The notes: generated by a model from the sequence alone, not told the origin. Shown: positions 1 to 7,445, numbered from the stretch's first letter. The stretch: 17,303 nt of DNA from Dehalococcoidia bacterium (GCA_003552785.1 PUOQ01000099.1:1-17303), one strand, 5' to 3'. Translations and numbers: made by a program.

Positions 1-300
1 GGCTATCATTATCAGCTCCGAATCCGGATTTACCTTCTCCAGCCCTTTTGCCATAGAAGTGGACATACCCTGGCAGTACCGGGGATTATATACCGTTTTT
101 ATGCCCAGCTTCCTGGCAATTGCGCCTGTATTGCGGGCCATTGCGCCTGTTACCACGATAATTTCATCTGTATTTGAAGCCATAATGTTGGCAAGAGTTA
201 CTCCCATTATGGTGCTACTTTGCAGAGGCAGCAGTTGCTTGAGCTGGCCCATCCGTTTTGCCTGTCCGGCTGCCAGCAATATGGTTGTAACTTTTTTCAC
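1..300 (-). CDS. MobA/MocA-like nucleotidyltransferase, partial (N-terminal half)
   Basis: This is the N-terminal 100 residues of a nucleotidyltransferase of the molybdenum-cofactor type (MobA, or MocA/CTP:molybdopterin cytidylyltransferase family); the rest lies beyond position 1. The start is a GTG at 300-298, preceded by GGAG five bases upstream. Residues 6-20 read ILLAAGQAKRMGQLK, which matches the family LAAGxSxRMGxxK nucleotide-binding signature, and LLP follows. Later segments (IIVVTG, YNPRYCQGMSTSMAKGL) fit MocA-like enzymes, where N-x(3)-GMSxS is usual. Family members run to about 190-200 residues, so about half is missing. By family such enzymes attach GMP or CMP to molybdopterin, or serve related maturation roles beside molybdenum hydroxylases. 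Which nucleotide is used cannot be told here. It is divergent from phoB and is not part of the phosphate operon. Family assignment is fairly sure, exact function is not. Confidence 0.8.
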   Translation of the reverse strand, partial: MKKVTTILLAAGQAKRMGQLKQLLPLQSSTIMGVTLANIMASNTDEIIVVTGAMARNTGAIARKLGIKTVYNPRYCQGMSTSMAKGLEKVNPDSELIMIA

Positions 301-326
301 AGGGGCTCCATTAAATTATTGTGTTT

Positions 327-356
327 AGTATTGCACTTCATTTATTTAAACGTCAA
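327..356 (-). promoter_or_regulatory. candidate promoter for the divergent nucleotidyltransferase gene
   Basis: Read on the - strand, TTGACG (356-351, five of six matches to the -35 consensus) is followed after 18 bases by AATACT (332-327). An extended -10 TG lies just upstream of it (TGC at 335-333). The position, about 30 bases before the GTG start of the nucleotidyltransferase, is suitable. The evidence is consensus matching only. No comparably good + strand promoter for phoB was found in the same interval. Confidence 0.35.
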
Positions 357-395
357 ACATTATTACTTGCTGGAGACCACCTTTGGCCGTATACT

Positions 396-1109
396 ATGGC
401 TATGCCGCAAGAAAAGGTGCTGGTTGTTGAGGACGATGCAACTCTGGCCGGGGTTATAAAATACAACCTTGAAAAGAGCGGTTATCGTGTGTTAACTGCA
501 GCTGATGGCACCGGTGCTGTTGACCTGGCCCGAAGCAGCAATCCGGATATTATCGTGCTGGATATAATGCTGCCCGGTCTTGATGGCCTGGAAGTTTGCC
601 GGATTATAAAAGCTGAAACCGCCATACCCATTATCATGCTTACTGCCCGCAGTGAAGAAATGGATAAGGTTTTGGGGCTCGAGCTAGGCGCAGATGATTA
701 TATTACCAAGCCCTTTGGTATGCGTGAGTTTTTAACCCGGATCAAGGTTATTTTAAGAAGGCAGGGCGAAAAGAGAAATTCAAAAGGTGCGTCCGGATTG
801 CCTCCTGGAAATATCATAAGGGCCGGGGGCATTGAAATTGATACAGACCGCCACAGGGTTACCTGTAATGATCAATTACTTGAATTGTCTCCCAAAGAGT
901 TTGATTTACTGTACTTTCTTGTCAGTAACCCCGGCAGGGTTTTCAGCAGGGAATTTCTGCTTGAACGTGTTTGGGGTTACGATTATGCCGGGGACACACG
1001 TACAGTAGACGTTCACATTCGCTGGTTGCGAGAAAAGATCGAAAAAGAGCCGGCAAAGCCTGCCAGCCTGCTTACATTGCGAGGGGTCGGCTACAAATTT
1101 GAGGCTTGA
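396..1109 (+). CDS. phoB: PhoB-family phosphate response regulator
   Basis: OmpR/PhoB-class response regulator that, by family and context, activates phosphate-starvation genes when phosphorylated by PhoR. Counting from the ATG at 402, the receiver has the acidic pair D11-D12, phosphoacceptor D54 (VLDIMLPG), T81 and K103 (TKPF), so it is a complete, phosphorylatable receiver. The C-terminal winged helix spans about residues 135-235 and ends with TVDVHIRWLREKI and RGVGYKFE. Two ATGs (396 and 402) are possible starts. The open frame extends back to 321, but those 25 residues do not resemble a receiver domain and precede the normal PhoB N-terminus. No strong ribosome site is visible before either ATG, so the exact start is uncertain by two residues. 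phoR follows after 3 bases, so the two are co-transcribed. The Pho-box array at 2508-2546 is its expected target. Confidence 0.93.
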   Translation: MAMPQEKVLVVEDDATLAGVIKYNLEKSGYRVLTAADGTGAVDLARSSNPDIIVLDIMLPGLDGLEVCRIIKAETAIPIIMLTARSEEMDKVLGLELGADDYITKPFGMREFLTRIKVILRRQGEKRNSKGASGLPPGNIIRAGGIEIDTDRHRVTCNDQLLELSPKEFDLLYFLVSNPGRVFSREFLLERVWGYDYAGDTRTVDVHIRWLREKIEKEPAKPASLLTLRGVGYKFEA

Positions 1110-1112
1110 TGG

Positions 1113-2480
1113 ATGTTTGCCAGTATTCGGAGCAAGTTAATAGCCGCTTTTGTTGCCTTTGCACTGGTTTGTGGCCTGGCTTTTCTTGTTTATCTTTTTT
1201 TTATTTTTGACTCCCGGTATCCGCCGTTAATAATTGCCGTTCAAATACTTCTCTTAACCCTGGTACTGGGTTTGGCCGGAAGCGTTCTGGCTTATATGCT
1301 GGGCAGTGCTGTTACAGCACCCATCAGGGAGCTCAGCCGGATAATTTCCGGGCTTACTCCGGATCAAATCCACACTCGTATAGGGCAGGTAAAAGAAGAC
1401 GAAACCGGGGAGCTGGCGCATTCGTTTAATACACTGGCGGACAAATTGCAGGATGCACTCGAAGATCTGGCCAGCCAGCGTGACCGGATCAATCTCATTC
1501 TTTCCCGCATGGGAGACGGCATTATTGCTGTTGACGGGGAAGGCTGTATTACTGCTATTAACCAGGCAGCCGAGCATATACTGGGTATCGACCCGGAAAC
1601 AGCCGTCGGCCGGAGTTTTATTGAAACGGTCCGCGATTATGAACTGGACAGGCCGGTAAGAAGCTGTTTGAAGACTAAAAAATCACAACAGGAATACATT
1701 GATCTACGCTCAAAAAGGCTTTATCTGGGCCTGTTAGTCAGCCCGCTGGTCAGCGAACCCGGGTGCCTGGTGCTAATCCAGGACCTCAGTCGCTTAAAGA
1801 AGCTGGAGGCTATCAGCAGGGATTTTGTAGCCAATATATCCCATGAGCTGCGTACGCCGGTTGCTTCTATCAGTTTGCTTTCTGAAACTCTGAAAGACGG
1901 TGCTATTGATGACACAGGGGTTTCACGTGATTTCCTGGCCCAGATGCACTCCGAAATTGAAAAACTGGGGCAGATTGTTGACGGAATGTCGACTCTGGCA
2001 CGCATAGAGAGCGGTGAAGCAAAACTTGTAAAAAAACCTGTAGACATTTCCGCCCTGGTCGAACGCGTAGTTGAAAATATGAAACCAGTTGCCGGAAAGG
2101 CGGGCCTTGAACTTAACTGCTGTCTTTTAGATGAACCACTGGAAGTCCAGGCTGATGCCGGTCAAATAGAACAGGTTTTACAGAATATTTTACATAATGC
2201 AACCAAGTTTACACCTCCCGGTGGCAGGGTGGAGGCCTCAGTCAGCCTCAAAGACGGGCAATTGCTGGTTACGGTTAGCGATACAGGCAAAGGAATCAGC
2301 CCTGAGAACCTGGAGCGTATTTTTGAACGTTTTTATAAAATAGACAAATCCCGAACCGGAGGCGGTACTGGATTGGGGCTGGCAATAGCCAGGCATCTTA
2401 TCGAAGCTCATGACGGAAAAATCTGGGCAGAAAGCACTCCCGGCAAGGGTACCTGTATTTCTTTTACCCTGCCATTATAG
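1113..2480 (+). CDS. phoR: PhoR-family sensor histidine kinase
   Basis: Membrane histidine kinase that should phosphorylate and dephosphorylate the adjacent PhoB. Residues 9-32 and 39-62 are two hydrophobic segments joined by only about six residues (DSRYPP), so there is almost no extracytoplasmic sensor domain. A HAMP linker follows (about 58-115). A PAS-like domain is next (about 125-230, GIIAVDGEGCITAINQAAEHILG). The dimerisation/phosphoacceptor domain contains FVANISHELRTPV with H244. The ATPase domain carries the N box (NILHNATKF), the G1 box (DTGKGI), the F box (ERFYKID) and the G2 box (GTGLGLAIA). All catalytic boxes are intact at 455 residues. This design fits the model in which PhoR reads phosphate through the Pst transporter and PhoU, both encoded just downstream. 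No terminator is visible between its stop and the Pho-box promoter, so read-through into mgsA is possible. Confidence 0.93.
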   Translation: MFASIRSKLIAAFVAFALVCGLAFLVYLFFIFDSRYPPLIIAVQILLLTLVLGLAGSVLAYMLGSAVTAPIRELSRIISGLTPDQIHTRIGQVKEDETGELAHSFNTLADKLQDALEDLASQRDRINLILSRMGDGIIAVDGEGCITAINQAAEHILGIDPETAVGRSFIETVRDYELDRPVRSCLKTKKSQQEYIDLRSKRLYLGLLVSPLVSEPGCLVLIQDLSRLKKLEAISRDFVANISHELRTPVASISLLSETLKDGAIDDTGVSRDFLAQMHSEIEKLGQIVDGMSTLARIESGEAKLVKKPVDISALVERVVENMKPVAGKAGLELNCCLLDEPLEVQADAGQIEQVLQNILHNATKFTPPGGRVEASVSLKDGQLLVTVSDTGKGISPENLERIFERFYKIDKSRTGGGTGLGLAIARHLIEAHDGKIWAESTPGKGTCISFTLPL

Positions 2481-2507
2481 AATAAAAATTATCCCCGCTA
2501 AAAAACT

Positions 2508-2561
2508 TTTACACAATCTTAACATTTCCTTAATTGCCCCTTAATTTTGGCCTGTTATTAT
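2508..2561 (+). promoter_or_regulatory. Pho box (four tandem 11-bp units) and -10 element of the mgsA-pst-phoU operon
   Basis: Four hexamers sit at exact 11-bp spacing: TTTACA at 2508, TTAACA at 2519, TTAATT at 2530 and TTAATT at 2541, separated by five-base spacers (CAATC, TTTCC, GCCCC). The unit and spacing match the known PhoP/PhoB direct-repeat operators; the Bacillus consensus is TT(A/T/C)ACA with 5-base spacers. A -10-like TATTAT (2556-2561) begins nine bases after the last unit, so the array covers the -35 position, as in classical PhoB-activated promoters. A second possible -10 is TTTAAT at 2565-2570. The array is in the same window as phoB/phoR and directly precedes mgsA and the pst genes. 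The repeat is seen directly; the regulator assignment is inference from motif and context. Confidence 0.85.
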
Positions 2562-2602
2562 GGTTTTAATGAAAAAGTTAAAAAAGAAAGGAGGGCAAAA
2601 AT

Positions 2603-3031
2603 TTGGAAGAAATTACTATTGCCCTGGTAGCCCATGATTCAATGAAAAAGACCATGGTTGATTTTGCGACCAAGCATCAAGCTACATTGAGTCGGTTTAA
2701 CATGGTGGCTACTCGCAGTACCGGTGAACTTATCATGAAAGGCACGGGTTTGCAGGTTAAGTTGCTGTTGAGCGGCCCTCATGGCGGTGACCAGCAGGTA
2801 GGCGCACTGGTGGCAAGCGGTACCTGCAAGGCGGTAATTTTCCTCAGGGATCCGCTGACAGCACAGCCGCACGAGCCGGATATCACTGCCTTGCTCAGGG
2901 TTTGCGATGTGCATAACGTGCCACTGGCAACCAACCTGGTTACTGCTGAAGCAGTTATTACCTACCTGTCCGGGCAACCGGATGAGGCAATCAGCCTGCA
3001 AAAAACCGGCACTCAAAAGTTAAGCCGATAA
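2603..3031 (+). CDS. mgsA: methylglyoxal synthase
   Basis: Converts dihydroxyacetone phosphate to methylglyoxal and inorganic phosphate in the cytoplasm, bypassing lower glycolysis. The protein has 142 residues (E. coli MgsA has 152). Every catalytic or binding residue I can place by alignment is retained with a constant offset of eight: H11 and D12 (ALVAHD), D63 (SGPHGGDQQVGA), D83 (RDPL), H90 and D93 (PHEPD). They correspond to E. coli H19, D20, D71, D91, H98 and D101. This separates it from the MGS-like regulatory domains of carbamoyl-phosphate synthase. The start is TTG at 2603, set by an AAGGAGGG ribosome site (2588-2595) seven bases upstream. It is the first gene after the Pho-box array, and pstS begins 26 bases after its stop, so it looks phosphate-regulated. 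E. coli MgsA is inhibited by phosphate, which fits a role in releasing phosphate when it is scarce; that role here is inferred. Confidence 0.92.
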   Translation: MEEITIALVAHDSMKKTMVDFATKHQATLSRFNMVATRSTGELIMKGTGLQVKLLLSGPHGGDQQVGALVASGTCKAVIFLRDPLTAQPHEPDITALLRVCDVHNVPLATNLVTAEAVITYLSGQPDEAISLQKTGTQKLSR

Positions 3032-3057
3032 TATAAATAATTAAGGAGAACAATTAA

Positions 3058-3948
3058 ATGAATAAAATTAAGGTGATACTGCCTCTTCTTCTTTCCCTGT
3101 CTCTGGTATTTTCCGTAACAGCATGTGATGGTAACCCTCAAGAAGATGGCGCCCTGTCGGGAGCTCTGGATATTACCGGTTCCAATACGGTAACACCGGT
3201 AACTACTGTTTTTGCTGAAGAATTCATGAGCATGTATCCGGGAGTAAATATTTCGGTTTCCGGTCCGGGTTCGGGTGCGGGCATAGCCGCTCTAATTAAC
3301 CGGACTACCGATATTTGTCAATCTTCAAGGTCTATCAGGGATTCAGAAATTGACCAGGCTGCCGGTGCCGGAGTTGATGTTGTCGAAACACGGGTTGCGA
3401 CGGATGCCATTGCGGTGATAGTCCACCCGTCCAACCCGGTTTCAGAACTTACCATCCAGCAACTTTCCGATATCTATTCCGGCAAAATAACCAACTGGAG
3501 CGAAGTTGGCGGTGATGACAAAACAATTGTAGTCCTGTCGCGCGACACTAACTCAGGCACCCATGTTTACTTTAAAGAAGCCGTTGTTCAGATGAGGGGC
3601 CTTGCCGGTGAAGATAGAGATTTGGAATATGGGGAGCGTGCTCAGTTTTTACCTTCGACCTCTGCTGGTGTAAGTGAAGTAGCAGGGAACCCAAGCGGCA
3701 TTTTCTACATCGGGCTTGGCTATTTGGACGACACCGTCAAAGCACTGGGGGTGAAGACAACCGCGCAGGGTGAGGCGGTTATCCCATCTATGGAAACAGC
3801 CCTGGATAATACCTACCAGATAGCTCGCGGTTTGTTTTACTACACCGATGGCCAGCCTGGCGGGCTTATAAAAGAATTCATCGATTTTGCCCTTTCCGAT
3901 CAGGGCCAGAAACTGGTGGAAGATGTCGGTTTTGTACCGGTTAAATAG
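3058..3948 (+). CDS. pstS: phosphate ABC transporter substrate-binding lipoprotein PstS
   Basis: High-affinity extracytoplasmic phosphate-binding component of the Pst transporter. The N-terminus is a lipoprotein signal: KIK, a leucine-rich hydrophobic core, then lipobox VTAC with lipidated C23, so the mature protein is membrane anchored. Phosphate-binding segments are present: GSNTVTPV (from G41), GPGSGAG (from G69), QSSRSI, and SRDTNSGTH with R162, D163, S166, G167 and T168. Length (296 residues) is normal for the short Gram-positive/Chloroflexota-type PstS. An AAGGAG site lies at 3043-3048, nine bases before ATG. It follows mgsA and precedes pstC across a 183-base gap holding a perfect hairpin, which could set higher pstS expression than the membrane genes. 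Confidence 0.95.
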   Translation: MNKIKVILPLLLSLSLVFSVTACDGNPQEDGALSGALDITGSNTVTPVTTVFAEEFMSMYPGVNISVSGPGSGAGIAALINRTTDICQSSRSIRDSEIDQAAGAGVDVVETRVATDAIAVIVHPSNPVSELTIQQLSDIYSGKITNWSEVGGDDKTIVVLSRDTNSGTHVYFKEAVVQMRGLAGEDRDLEYGERAQFLPSTSAGVSEVAGNPSGIFYIGLGYLDDTVKALGVKTTAQGEAVIPSMETALDNTYQIARGLFYYTDGQPGGLIKEFIDFALSDQGQKLVEDVGFVPVK

Positions 3949-3971
3949 AAATTAGACCGATTTCTGATTAT

Positions 3972-4006
3972 AAAAAAGGCCGGTTGTCATAAGAATGACA
4001 ACCGGC
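3972..4006. terminator. perfect 12-bp hairpin between pstS and pstC
   Basis: GCCGGTTGTCAT (3979-3990) and its exact complement ATGACAACCGGC (3995-4006) enclose a four-base loop AAGA. On the + strand the stem is followed by TACTGG and not by a T-run, so it is a poor intrinsic terminator in the operon direction. It is better read as an mRNA 3'-end stabiliser or partial attenuator. On the - strand the same stem is followed by CTTTTTTATAA, a good terminator layout for antisense transcription. The remaining gap up to 4131 holds a 10-bp direct repeat (TTATGAAGCA at 4060 and 4079) and no clear promoter or Pho box. Confidence 0.7.
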
Positions 4007-4131
4007 TACTGGTAAAACAGCATATTTAAAAGGTAAAATATCAAACTGCAGTTAAGATTTTATGAAGCATGAAATGTATTATGAAGCAACCAGCCATGCA
4101 AAATCTGTAAAACAAACCGGGTTAAATAGTC

Positions 4132-5067
4132 ATGGCGTTTTTTAATTCTTCGCCTGCAACAGGTGCCGGTTCCAGCCTGAAAGGCAGGCCGCGCTGGGGC
4201 GAGCGTATCATCGAAAAGGTAATATTTCTAAACGGTGTTCTTGCCATAATAGTTCTGCTGGGGGTGCTTTTTATATTGCTCAGGCAGGGACTGCCGGCAC
4301 TGGTTGAAACCCCCATACATGAATTCCTTTTTGGCACCAGATGGTATCCAGTCTCCGAGCCGCCTACTTTTGGCATTTCCTCCTTCTTTGTGGCTACTTT
4401 GTGGGTTGCGGGTATATCGACCCTATTGGCTGTTCCGGTTGGAGTTGGCGCTGCCATTTATCTGGCAGAAGTAGCTCCCAAAAAAGTGGCCGATGTGGTT
4501 AAATCGCTGGTTGAGCTGCTTTCCGGGTTTCCATCGGTAGTGATGGGTTTTATCGGCCTGGTGCTGCTTTCACCATGGGTTAGAGAGTTATTTAATCTAA
4601 ATACCGGCCTCACCGGCCTGACAGCTGGCATAATGCTTTCCATGATGAGCTTGCCCATAATAGTGAGTGTGAGCGAAGATGCCCTGAGGGCGGTTCCGGA
4701 TGAATTCAAGCAGGCTGCTTACGGCCTTGGCAGCACCCGGTGGGAGGTCATCTGGCATGTGAGTGTGCCCTCGGCCCTTTCGGGTATTTCAGCGGCTGTG
4801 ATGCTTGGTGTCAGCCGGGCCATTGGCGAGACTATGACGGTGTTGATGGTAGCCGGGGGGGCGCTTGCCATGCCCGTTTCTCCGGTGGACCCGATGACGC
4901 CCATGACGGCGGCCATTGCTTCCGGAATTGGCAACGCGGTTCAGGGCGGGCCTCAGTACCAGGCTTTGTTTGCCATTGGGCTTATTCTGTTTGTTATGAC
5001 TCTTTTTGTAAACTTGATAGCGGCACGTGTTCTGGAAGTACAGAAACGCAAGTTCGCACGGGAATAA
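4132..5067 (+). CDS. pstC: phosphate ABC transporter permease PstC
   Basis: One of the two membrane permeases of the Pst phosphate importer. It has 311 residues, with a hydrophilic N-terminal tail of about 28 residues and then about six hydrophobic segments. The first is near 33-52 and the last is VIAL-type helix IGLILFVMTLFVNLIAARVLE near the C-terminus. The cytoplasmic coupling loop is DEFKQAAYGLGSTRWEVIWH followed by VPSALSGI, the EAA-type loop that contacts the ATPase PstB. SRAIGETM is also typical of PstC. The ATG at 4132 has no good Shine-Dalgarno sequence (upstream bases CCGGGTTAAATAGTC), unlike most genes in this operon. That may lower its translation relative to pstS. pstA follows after 3 bases. 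Confidence 0.95.
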   Translation: MAFFNSSPATGAGSSLKGRPRWGERIIEKVIFLNGVLAIIVLLGVLFILLRQGLPALVETPIHEFLFGTRWYPVSEPPTFGISSFFVATLWVAGISTLLAVPVGVGAAIYLAEVAPKKVADVVKSLVELLSGFPSVVMGFIGLVLLSPWVRELFNLNTGLTGLTAGIMLSMMSLPIIVSVSEDALRAVPDEFKQAAYGLGSTRWEVIWHVSVPSALSGISAAVMLGVSRAIGETMTVLMVAGGALAMPVSPVDPMTPMTAAIASGIGNAVQGGPQYQALFAIGLILFVMTLFVNLIAARVLEVQKRKFARE

Positions 5068-5070
5068 AAT

Positions 5071-5925
5071 ATGGGAAGTTCATCGATTAAAAAAAGATAT
5101 CTGACCCAGCATATGGCAATGGCTATTCTTGTTGCAGCTGTTTTTCTTGTTGTTGCTCCTATCATATTCATTTTGGTATACATGATAGCCAACGGCTACA
5201 GCTCTCTCAGCTGGGAGTTTTTAACTCAACCGCCTTCACAGGCAGGAAGGGCCGGGGGTATATTCCCGGCAATCATCGGCACTGTTTTTTTGATGCTGGG
5301 TACAATTATATTTTCACTGCCAGTAGGGGTGATGGCGGGGGTTTATTTAACCGAATATGCCCGCAATAACTGGATTACCCGCCTTATTAACATGGCAATA
5401 ATAAATCTGGCTGGCGTACCCAGCATCGTTTTCGGTCTTTTCGGGCTGGCCGTGTTTGTACTTACGCTGAATCTGGGGATGTCGCTTATTGCCGCCAGCC
5501 TGACCCTGTCTGCCCAGGCACTGGCAATGACTATAACCACTTCAAGGGAATCCATAATGGCCGTGCCGCGCGAATATCGCGAAGGTGCGCTCGCGATCGG
5601 TGTTTCCAAATGGCAGACTATCCGCCACATAGTTTTACCTTCTGCTTCCCCGGGTATTCTTACCGGTGCCATTCTGGCCATGAGCCGGGCTGCAGGAGAA
5701 ACGGCGCCCATACTGGTGGTCGGGGCAACATTTCTTACCCCGGGATTGCCGTCATCACCCTTCGACCGTTTTATGGCTCTTCCCTATCATCTGTATACCG
5801 TCTCGGCTCATGTGCCGGGCATGCCGGCGGACGTGAAATGGGGCGTGGCCATTGTTTTAATAGTAATGGTGCTGTTTTTTAATATTGTTGTTGCGCTAAT
5901 TCGCATGAAAACCCGTAAGAGGTAG
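5071..5925 (+). CDS. pstA: phosphate ABC transporter permease PstA
   Basis: Second permease of the Pst importer, pairing with PstC in the membrane. It has 284 residues with six predicted membrane spans: the first near residues 14-38, several in the middle, and the last near VAIVLIVMVLFFNIVVALI at the C-terminus. The EAA coupling loop REYREGALAIGVSKWQTIRH is followed by VLPSASPGILTGAILAMSRAAGETAPIL, the PstA hallmark. The GxFPAIxGTxxL-type segment (GIFPAIIGTVFLML) is also present. It starts 3 bases after the pstC stop and ends 6 bases before the preferred pstB start, so it is co-transcribed and probably translationally coupled. Confidence 0.95.
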   Translation: MGSSSIKKRYLTQHMAMAILVAAVFLVVAPIIFILVYMIANGYSSLSWEFLTQPPSQAGRAGGIFPAIIGTVFLMLGTIIFSLPVGVMAGVYLTEYARNNWITRLINMAIINLAGVPSIVFGLFGLAVFVLTLNLGMSLIAASLTLSAQALAMTITTSRESIMAVPREYREGALAIGVSKWQTIRHIVLPSASPGILTGAILAMSRAAGETAPILVVGATFLTPGLPSSPFDRFMALPYHLYTVSAHVPGMPADVKWGVAIVLIVMVLFFNIVVALIRMKTRKR

Positions 5926-5931
5926 TTGTTT

Positions 5932-6768
5932 ATGAATATGAATTCAATTTTTAAAAGTTCCACAGATGATAATAGCCGGCAGGCAGATTCAGGCAACGCT
6001 TCCAGCAAGCTTCGCATGCAGCATATGAACCTGTACTACGGTTCATTTCATGCTGTTAAAGACATCACGCTACAGGTAAATACCAGCTCCATCACCGCTA
6101 TTATCGGCCCTTCTGGTTGCGGTAAATCATCCATGCTAAGGGTGTTTAATCGCATGAATGACCTTATACCCGGAGCCAGTGTTGATGGGCTGGTGGAATT
6201 TGATGGCATAAATATTTATGAGCCGGGCGTGGACGTGGTTGAGCTCAGAAAAAGAATAGGCATGGTTTTTCAAAAGCCGAACCCTTTTCCCATGTCGATA
6301 TATGACAATGTTGCCTTCGGGCCGCGCCGTCATGGCATTCGTAACCGCAGGGCGCTTGATGAAATCGTAGAAAAAAGCCTGATGCAGGCAGCTTTATGGG
6401 ATGAAGTAAAAGACAAACTGGGCCAGTCCGGCCTTTCCATATCAGGCGGGCAGCAGCAACGTCTTTGCATCGCCAGGGTGCTGGCAGTAGAGCCCGAAGT
6501 TATATTAATGGATGAGCCTTGCTCTGCTTTGGATCCCATCGCCACTTTGAAAATAGAGGATTTGATGAGAACCCTGTCGGAAACATATACTATCGTCATC
6601 GTTACTCATAATATGCAGCAGGCTGCCCGGGTGTCAGACATGACTGCATTTCTGATGGTGGATGATGGCCATTCGGGAGTGCTGGTAGAATACGGGCCAA
6701 CATCTGAAGTATTTACAAATCCCAGGGATAAGCGAACCGAAGACTATATAACCGGCCGATTTGGTTAA
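5932..6768 (+). CDS. pstB: phosphate ABC transporter ATP-binding protein PstB
   Basis: Cytoplasmic ATPase that powers the PstCA channel. It has 278 residues from the chosen ATG. Walker A is GPSGCGKS (59-66), the Q loop is in GMVFQKPNPFPMSIYDNVAFGPR, the ABC signature is LSISGGQQQRLCIARVLA, Walker B is VILMDEPCSALDP, and the switch histidine is in IVTHNMQQAARVSD. The QKPNPFPMSI stretch and CSALDP are PstB-specific. The start is taken at 5932 because AAGAGG of the pstA end lies nine bases upstream. A TTG at 5926 and an ATG at 5938 are in-frame alternatives. The N-terminus carries about 25 polar residues before the ABC fold, slightly longer than usual. Confidence 0.96.
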   Translation: MNMNSIFKSSTDDNSRQADSGNASSKLRMQHMNLYYGSFHAVKDITLQVNTSSITAIIGPSGCGKSSMLRVFNRMNDLIPGASVDGLVEFDGINIYEPGVDVVELRKRIGMVFQKPNPFPMSIYDNVAFGPRRHGIRNRRALDEIVEKSLMQAALWDEVKDKLGQSGLSISGGQQQRLCIARVLAVEPEVILMDEPCSALDPIATLKIEDLMRTLSETYTIVIVTHNMQQAARVSDMTAFLMVDDGHSGVLVEYGPTSEVFTNPRDKRTEDYITGRFG

Positions 6769-6782
6769 TAAAGGGGGAGACA

Positions 6783-7445
6783 ATGAGGAAGAATTATGAT
6801 CGTTCATTAAAAAGTTTGCAGGATGAAGTTCTGGTTATGGGCTCTATGGTGGAAAAATCCGTCCTGCGCTCGGTTGAAGCTCTGAAAAACAGGGATCTTG
6901 ACCTGGCCAACCAGATTATTGCCGGTGACCAGGACATTAACCAGAAACGTTTCGACATTGAAGAACAATGCGTGGAATTAATTGCCACCCAGCAGCCCAT
7001 GGCGGTTGACCTCAGGGTTATTGTTGCCATATTAAATATCCTTGTCGACCTGGAGCGTATCGGAGATCATGCAGAAGGAATTGCAAAAATCACAGTAATG
7101 ATCGGCAATGAGCCACCGGTTAAACCTCTTATTGACCTGCCACGCATGGCTGAAAGAACGGCGCAGATGCTTCGTGATTCCATGGATTCGTTTATAAGGC
7201 GCGACGTTGAGCTGGCCAAACGTGTTTGTGATGATGATGAAGAGGTGGACAATCTGTATAATCAGGTTTTTCGTGAATTATTGCTTATTATGGCCGAAGA
7301 TCCCAAAACAATCGGCAGGGCTACCCGTTTGATATGGGTTGCCCACAACCTGGAACGCAGTGCTGACCGTATAACAAACATCTGCGAAAGAGTCGCTTTT
7401 GTTGCTACCGGACACATGGAAGACATTGGTGCTTCGAAATATTAA
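6783..7445 (+). CDS. phoU: phosphate transport regulator PhoU
   Basis: Cytoplasmic helical-bundle regulator that links the Pst transporter to PhoR and keeps the Pho response off when phosphate is plentiful. At 220 residues it has the family size and two PhoU repeats. The first begins near residue 8 (LQDEVLVMGSMVEKSV). The conserved metal-binding/repeat motifs D-x-R-V-I-V-A-I-L-N-I-x-x-D-L-E-R-I-G-D-H-A and, in the second repeat, NLERSADRITNICERV are both present. A strong GGGGGAG site precedes ATG. It is the last gene of the phosphate operon. No convincing intrinsic terminator follows, only a short CCCC/GGGG hairpin near 7447-7459 without a T-run, and the next promoter lies about 50 bases on. 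Confidence 0.95.
   Translation: MRKNYDRSLKSLQDEVLVMGSMVEKSVLRSVEALKNRDLDLANQIIAGDQDINQKRFDIEEQCVELIATQQPMAVDLRVIVAILNILVDLERIGDHAEGIAKITVMIGNEPPVKPLIDLPRMAERTAQMLRDSMDSFIRRDVELAKRVCDDDEEVDNLYNQVFRELLLIMAEDPKTIGRATRLIWVAHNLERSADRITNICERVAFVATGHMEDIGASKY

Noticed and set aside
59..328. Overlapping + strand open frames at the left edge
   Set aside because: They are shadows of the - strand nucleotidyltransferase, whose translation has clear family motifs.
321..395. Upstream extension of phoB to an ATG at 321
   Set aside because: The added 25 residues do not resemble any receiver N-terminus, and the receiver fold begins right after the ATG at 396/402.
4060..4088. 10-bp direct repeat TTATGAAGCA, 19 bp apart
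   Set aside because: Only two copies, not in 11-bp phase, and no link to a promoter element; probably chance.
4062..4145. 27-codon open frame overlapping the pstC start, possible leader peptide
   Set aside because: No ribosome site, no recognisable sequence, and its length is expected by chance in an AT-rich gap.
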